Assembly: GCA_026988195.1 (NCBI GenBank) | Contig: JALSLS010000373.1 | Location: 1 to 9,786 of the forward strand | Length of the DNA stretch: 9,786 nt | Source of the DNA: Methylomonas sp. | GTDB lineage: Bacteria; Pseudomonadota; Gammaproteobacteria; Methylococcales; Methylomonadaceae | Direction of reading: 5' to 3' | Part shown: piece by piece, positions 5,869-9,786 of the stretch | How the letters are laid out: each line of letters opens with the position of its first letter | Position numbering within the stretch: position 1 is the stretch's first letter | Translations under genes and position numbers: made by a program | Notes under the pieces: model-generated | Seen by the model: only the letters and a program-made list of their open reading frames with translations | Database searches by the model: none | Told to the model about the DNA's origin: nothing

Positions 5869-6171
5869 TTAAATACCTAAATTTTTTTCAATTTAAAGCA
5901 CCTTGTCGGTACTTGAAGATTAGCTCCAGGCTAAAACCTGAACACAAATTAACCGACCATTGTACTTCTAGAAGCTCCAAAGTCAAATTTTATCAGTTCA
6001 TAAAAAGGGTATTAATGAGTATTAACAAACATAAAATCAACTAAAAAACAGCTCAATCTTTGTTCTTTAATTATACAAATCAAGATTAATAAGTTAGCAT
6101 CTAACAAGAAACAGCTATTCTTAAACTCTAGACCTACAAAATCTACCCATTACTAGCTTGATAATAGATAC
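5869..6171. other. Divergent intergenic region between mcl and the TonB receptor
   Basis: This 303-base AT-rich stretch holds the mcl promoter and leader on the minus strand and must hold the control region of the receptor operon on the plus strand. A GTCGGT/ACCGAC pair (5905-5910, 5952-5957) encloses a CAGG/CCTG pair (5927-5940), partly inside the mcl leader. A compact GTTAG-CAT-CTAAC inverted repeat (6093-6105) lies 66 bases before the receptor start. No convincing plus-strand -35/-10 pair, cobalamin riboswitch or small gene was found. Confidence 0.6.
5959..5986 (-). promoter_or_regulatory. mcl: Sigma70-like promoter of mcl
   Basis: On the minus strand TTGACT (5986-5981) is followed after 16 bases by TACAAT (5964-5959). 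Each hexamer matches the consensus at 5 of 6 positions. The expected transcription start near 5952 gives a leader of about 84 bases before the mcl start codon. Confidence 0.55.
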
Positions 6172-8172
6172 ATGCACATTAAAAACAACACGCTAAAACT
6201 CTTATTAATTTATTTTTTAAGCTTAACGATATACAGCACCAGCGTTCACTCTGATCATAGTGAATTAATTGATCTCAGCGTAGAAGATTTATTAAATATA
6301 GAGGTTATTTCTGTTTCCAAAAAAGCAAAGTCACTCAATGACTCCCCTGCCGCTATTTATGTCATTACTCAAGATGATATTAATAGAGTGGGCGCCACCA
6401 GTATCCCAGAAGCCCTTCGATTAGCGCCGGGGTTAAATGTTGCCCGAATAGATTCAAACAAATGGGCAATCAGCTCTCGAGGTTTTAATGGTCGTTTTTC
6501 CAATAAGCTTCTAGTTTTAATAGATGGTCGTAGCATTTACACCACTTCTTTTTCAGGGGTTTACTGGGAAAACCAAGACGTTTTACTCGAAGATATTGAG
6601 CGTATTGAAGTCATTCGTGGGCCTGGCGCGACATTATGGGGAGCCAATGCCGTTAATGGCGTCATCAACATTATTACTAAACATTCATCCGACACCCAAG
6701 GCGGATTACTAGCCGTTGGCGGAGGCACTGAAGAACAGGGCTTTGGCGGCTTTCGCTATGGAGGCAAATTAAATACCAACTCGACTGCACGAGCTTATAT
6801 AAAGGGTTTTACTCGGGACAGCAATACCCACGAACAAGGGGGTAATGCTGGGGATGACTGGGATAAAGTGCAAGGGGGCTTTAGAGTCGACTCTCAACTG
6901 ACAGCAAAAGACAACCTTACTATTCAAGGCGATGCTTATCGTAGTATCATCAACCAAAAGACCACCCTCGCCCAGCTGTCAGCCCCTTATATTAATCAAT
7001 TTGATGAATCCATCAATACCTTTGGTGGGAATTTTTTAATTAAGCAGCAACACAACTTCTCATCTACATCTGACTACTCATTACAATTGTATTATGACTT
7101 TTATGAACGAGACGAAGTTTATCTAAAGGATACTCGTCAAGTCATAGACATTGATTTTCATCATCATTTTTCACCATTTGACTGGAATGATGTAATTTGG
7201 GGCATGGGGTATCGCTTAAACCATGATGATTTGCGCACAAGCTCTATTATTACGGCAACCCCAAACAGCCGCATTGATCACCTGTTTAGCACTTTTATAC
7301 AAGATGAAATAACACTTATTAATAATGTTTTATGGTTCACTCTGGGATCTAAATTTGAACATAATAATTACAGTGGCTTTGAAGCACAACCAACCGCTCG
7401 ACTTATGTGGGCACCCCACCCAAAACATCGATTATGGAGTGCCGCATCAAGAGCAGTAAGAACACCTTCACGGTTAGAGCACACAATAAATATAGTACAA
7501 GCCGTAGGCTCTCACCCATCTTTAGGAGTACCCATTGCATTTACGCTTACAAAAAATGCTCAATTTTCCTCTGAAGAAGTTATAAGTTATGAAATAGGCT
7601 ATCGAACAACTATGTTCAAAGATCTATCAATTGACTTTACCAGCTTTTATAACCAATATAGCAATTTAAGGTCTGGAGAAAAGGGCACTCCAGATACACT
7701 GACGATGCCCATATCTCAACCTCACATAGTTAGCAACCACTTTAGTGGCCACTCTTATGGGTTTGAAATTGCCGCTGTCTGGCAAATGTTAGATTGGTGG
7801 CGCTGGGATGCTAATTATAGTCTATTAAAAACCGAATACGCTCAAAGTGATGCAGTTGATCAGCTAGGTTTAACACCTCAACAACAAATATCTATCCATA
7901 GTGCATTATCCCCCAGAAAAGATATTAACCTAGACCTATTCTTTCGCTATATAGATAAAAACACTTCCTCCACTGCTTTTGGCATTACCCATATCAAGGC
8001 TTATGTTTCCATGGATATACGCCTAGCTTGGCGCCCCGTAAGCAGCATTGAATTATCATTAGTTGGTCAGAACCTACTCGCTGAAAAACATCTTGAACAT
8101 AGCCAAGAGCTACTAACAACCTCAACAGAGATAGATCGAGGCATGTATGGAAAATTAACATGGAGTTTTTAA
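6172..8172 (+). CDS. TonB-dependent outer-membrane receptor
   Basis: The 666-residue product is an outer-membrane beta-barrel receptor powered by TonB. A signal peptide covers about 1-27 (lysine-bearing start, hydrophobic LLLIYFLSLTI, probable cleavage near VHS-D). A conserved lead-in, DLSVEDLLNIEVISVSKKA (34-52), contains the TonB-box-like segment. The plug domain follows (about 55-170), with SIPEALRLAPGLNVARID (77-94), SRGFNGRFSNKLLVLIDGRS (102-121) and the signature IERIEVIRGPGATLWGANAV (142-161). The rest is barrel, ending in phenylalanine (KLTWSF) as outer-membrane proteins do. The substrate is unknown; the plug resembles the BtuB/CirA-type receptors often found beside YfiR-like proteins and sensor kinases. 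No ribosome site is evident before ATG 6172, but the start fits the signal peptide. The next gene starts directly at its stop. Confidence 0.93.
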   Translation: MHIKNNTLKLLLIYFLSLTIYSTSVHSDHSELIDLSVEDLLNIEVISVSKKAKSLNDSPAAIYVITQDDINRVGATSIPEALRLAPGLNVARIDSNKWAISSRGFNGRFSNKLLVLIDGRSIYTTSFSGVYWENQDVLLEDIERIEVIRGPGATLWGANAVNGVINIITKHSSDTQGGLLAVGGGTEEQGFGGFRYGGKLNTNSTARAYIKGFTRDSNTHEQGGNAGDDWDKVQGGFRVDSQLTAKDNLTIQGDAYRSIINQKTTLAQLSAPYINQFDESINTFGGNFLIKQQHNFSSTSDYSLQLYYDFYERDEVYLKDTRQVIDIDFHHHFSPFDWNDVIWGMGYRLNHDDLRTSSIITATPNSRIDHLFSTFIQDEITLINNVLWFTLGSKFEHNNYSGFEAQPTARLMWAPHPKHRLWSAASRAVRTPSRLEHTINIVQAVGSHPSLGVPIAFTLTKNAQFSSEEVISYEIGYRTTMFKDLSIDFTSFYNQYSNLRSGEKGTPDTLTMPISQPHIVSNHFSGHSYGFEIAAVWQMLDWWRWDANYSLLKTEYAQSDAVDQLGLTPQQQISIHSALSPRKDINLDLFFRYIDKNTSSTAFGITHIKAYVSMDIRLAWRPVSSIELSLVGQNLLAEKHLEHSQELLTTSTEIDRGMYGKLTWSF

Positions 8173-8175
8173 TTG
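8162..8175 (+). promoter_or_regulatory. Ribosome site that supports a TTG start
   Basis: GGAG (8162-8165), embedded in the last codons of the receptor gene, lies 7 bases before TTG 8173. No in-frame ATG or GTG precedes the signal-peptide core of the next protein, so this site decides the start. The receptor stop (8170-8172) directly abuts the TTG, favouring translational coupling. Confidence 0.7.
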
Positions 8176-8748
8176 TCCGTTAATAATATATCAAGCCACC
8201 AAAGACCCTTTGCCTTTGCCCTTGCCCTTTGCTTGTTACTTTGCTTGAGCAATATAAGCCAAGCATGGTCTCGATCTGTTGAAAAGCAAGCCGTTTTAGC
8301 TGTGTTAACCTTTAATGTAGCCCGTTTTACCACCTGGCCCAAGCATGCTTTTAAACAGACCACAAATACTTTTAAATTATGCGTTTATGGTGACAATGTC
8401 GTTCAACAATCTTTTGACTTTCTAAACAAAAAAAAGCTTAATAACAGCTCCATTAAAGTTATCAATATTTCAAGGCTACGCAACCTAGAGCAATGTCAAT
8501 TACTCTATATAAGTGAACTTGAACAAAACAAACTTATTCCTTTGCTAGTTGATTTAAAATACAAACCTATATTAACCATAGGGGAAAATATAGAATTCCT
8601 ACAAGCAGGTGGCATGGTCAGCCTTGAAAAAATCATCGGGAAAATTCAATTATCGATAAACTTAGCTATAGTTAAACACTCTGGCCTCATCATTAGCTCT
8701 AGGCTTTTGAACCTAGCAAAAATTGTAGATACAGCTTCAGAACATTAG
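8173..8748 (+). CDS. YfiR-family (DUF4154) periplasmic protein
   Basis: The 191-residue product is a probable periplasmic signalling protein of the YfiR family. A signal peptide spans about 1-31 (hydrophobic RPFAFALALCLLLCL, cleavage likely after SQA). The mature part has family hallmarks: an N-terminal VLTFNVARFTTWP segment (44-56), KLCVYGDN (68-75), the RLRNLEQCQLLYIS stretch (101-114), PILTIGENIEFLQAGGMVS (132-150) and a C-terminal IQLSINLAIVKHSGLIISSRLL region (158-179). Only two cysteines remain in the mature protein, C70 and C108, suggesting one disulfide. In Pseudomonas, YfiR represses the diguanylate cyclase YfiN from the periplasm; here no cyclase is adjacent, and the next gene is a kinase with a YfiN-like front end, so YfiR may control that kinase (inference). 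Start is TTG, supported by GGAG 7 bases upstream. Confidence 0.9.
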   Translation: MSVNNISSHQRPFAFALALCLLLCLSNISQAWSRSVEKQAVLAVLTFNVARFTTWPKHAFKQTTNTFKLCVYGDNVVQQSFDFLNKKKLNNSSIKVINISRLRNLEQCQLLYISELEQNKLIPLLVDLKYKPILTIGENIEFLQAGGMVSLEKIIGKIQLSINLAIVKHSGLIISSRLLNLAKIVDTASEH

Positions 8749-8781
8749 CACAGGTTTTACTTGAATAATGCAATACAACAT

Positions 8782-9786
8782 ATGAACCGTTTATATAACG
8801 CCTCTATCAAAAACAAATTAAAATTCCTCATTAGTATGAGCCTGCTATTAATGCTATTGATTGCGGGTAGTTTGCTGATGATTAATACCGTACTCTCTAA
8901 CAAACAAATCTTGCAACACGAGCTAAATGCACTAACAGAAGTCACTTCTCTCGCGATTACCCCTGCACTGATTTTTGATAATCATGCCGATGCCCAGCAA
9001 ACCCTAGAAACCCTAAAAGCCCATAAAAATGTTATTTATGCTGCTGTTAGTAAAACAAATCAACAACCTTTCGCATCTTATTTACGTAAAGGGGAATGGG
9101 CTATTCCTAAAAACCTGATCACGAACTGTGAATCCAACAAATTTAGCCTAAAATTTATGCAGGTCTGTAAACCTTTAATTTTTAAGAACACAGATTACGG
9201 GCATATCGTTATAATCATCAGTCTTGATGCTATTTATCACCGCTTATTGAAAGAGCTGGGTTTCGCCTTATTAGGACTGGCTTTTGCTGCTCTCCTTATT
9301 TTCTGGTTTTTAGAAAAAGTTGCTAAAAGACTTTCTGACCCCATTTTAGAGTTAGTCACTATTAGTGAAGATATTAAACATTCAGGTAACTACCAACAAA
9401 GAGCGGCCATCACCTCAACCGATGAAATAGGTCAATTAGGCAGGGCTTTTAACGATATGCTTGAACAAATAAACAGCCGAAACCAGGCACTTAACCAGCA
9501 AAAAGAGACACTAGAACAACAAGTACAGGCAAGAACCAAAGCTTTACAGAAGAAAACTGATGAGGCTCAGGCCGCAAGCCAAGCCAAAAGCGAGTTTCTC
9601 GCTACCATGAGTCATGAAATACGCACCCCAATGAATGGGGTTCTTGGAATGACAGAGTTACTGCTGAATACCACTCTAAACGCCCACCAAAAAAGATTAG
9701 CAAAAACGGCTTATCGTTCAGCCGAATCACTACTAGGCATTATCAATAACATTCTGGATTTTTCTAAAATTGAATCTGGAAAATTT
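8782..9786 (+). CDS. Membrane sensor histidine kinase with CHASE8-like and HAMP domains, 3' end outside window
   Basis: The 335 visible residues form the front of a sensor kinase, cut by the window end. Order: transmembrane segment 1 (about 15-37), a periplasmic region (about 38-155) with the CHASE8-like stretch LAITPALIFDNHADAQQTLE (about 57-76), transmembrane segment 2 (about 159-178), HAMP (about 179-232, with DEIGQLGRAFNDM), a coiled coil rich in Gln/Glu/Lys (about 233-270) and the dimerisation/phosphoacceptor domain. The H-box ATMSHEIRTPMNG places the phosphorylated histidine at H278. The ATPase domain and any receiver domains lie beyond the window; the H-box type is typical of hybrid kinases. 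The chosen ATG gives the usual short N-terminus before SIKNKLK; an in-frame TTG at 8761, preceded by AGG with 6-base spacing, is an equally possible start. It follows the YfiR-like gene closely, as one operon with the receptor. Confidence 0.92.
   Translation, partial: MNRLYNASIKNKLKFLISMSLLLMLLIAGSLLMINTVLSNKQILQHELNALTEVTSLAITPALIFDNHADAQQTLETLKAHKNVIYAAVSKTNQQPFASYLRKGEWAIPKNLITNCESNKFSLKFMQVCKPLIFKNTDYGHIVIIISLDAIYHRLLKELGFALLGLAFAALLIFWFLEKVAKRLSDPILELVTISEDIKHSGNYQQRAAITSTDEIGQLGRAFNDMLEQINSRNQALNQQKETLEQQVQARTKALQKKTDEAQAASQAKSEFLATMSHEIRTPMNGVLGMTELLLNTTLNAHQKRLAKTAYRSAESLLGIINNILDFSKIESGKF

Noticed and set aside
5869..6171. Cobalamin or other riboswitch upstream of the TonB receptor
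   Set aside because: Receptors of this type are sometimes under B12 control, but no recognisable B12-box or long structured leader was found on the plus strand.
8169..8363. Minus-strand open frame of 64 codons
   Set aside because: It is antisense to the start and signal peptide region of the YfiR-like gene, which has strong family motifs.
8757..8945. Minus-strand open frame of 62 codons
   Set aside because: It is antisense to the first transmembrane segment of the kinase gene, whose frame stays open to the window end with recognised domains.

Overview
The window looks like chromosome from a low-GC gammaproteobacterial methanotroph (Methylococcales-like). This is inferred from three adjacent serine-cycle genes (mcl, mtkA, mtkB), from low-GC gene content with gammaproteobacterial-style families (TonB receptor/YfiR/sensor kinase), and from abundant REP-like palindromes between genes. 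No rRNA or other taxonomic marker is present, so the assignment is an inference.

Layout. Positions 1-1824 hold two minus-strand lipoprotein genes (230-598 and 781-1293). They are paralogues sharing a four-cysteine pattern and are surrounded by several palindromic repeat families, including a composite repeat element of about 320 bp (1488-1808). Positions 1825-2349 (minus) encode a hypothetical multi-pass membrane protein. A strong intrinsic terminator (2409-2437) separates it from the minus-strand C1-assimilation cluster mcl (5868-4915), mtkA (4544-3348) and mtkB (3348-2461). mtkA and mtkB overlap by one base. mcl is separated from mtkA by 370 bp carrying a triple-nested palindrome (4681-4910) and a small hairpin. 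A sigma70-like promoter lies upstream of mcl.

From 6172 the plus strand carries a divergent gene set: a TonB-dependent receptor (6172-8172), a YfiR/DUF4154 periplasmic protein that starts with TTG on the base after the receptor stop (8173-8748), and a membrane sensor histidine kinase running off the window end (8782 onward).

Working together: MtkAB convert malate to malyl-CoA and Mcl splits it to glyoxylate and acetyl-CoA, which is the C4-cleavage arm of the serine cycle. The receptor/YfiR/kinase set looks like an envelope-to-cytoplasm signalling cassette. Its kinase has a periplasmic CHASE8-like plus HAMP front end like that of YfiN, so the YfiR-like protein plausibly controls the kinase; this partnership is inferred. 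The least explained parts are the paired four-cysteine lipoproteins and the layered palindromic repeats around them and inside the serine-cycle cluster.
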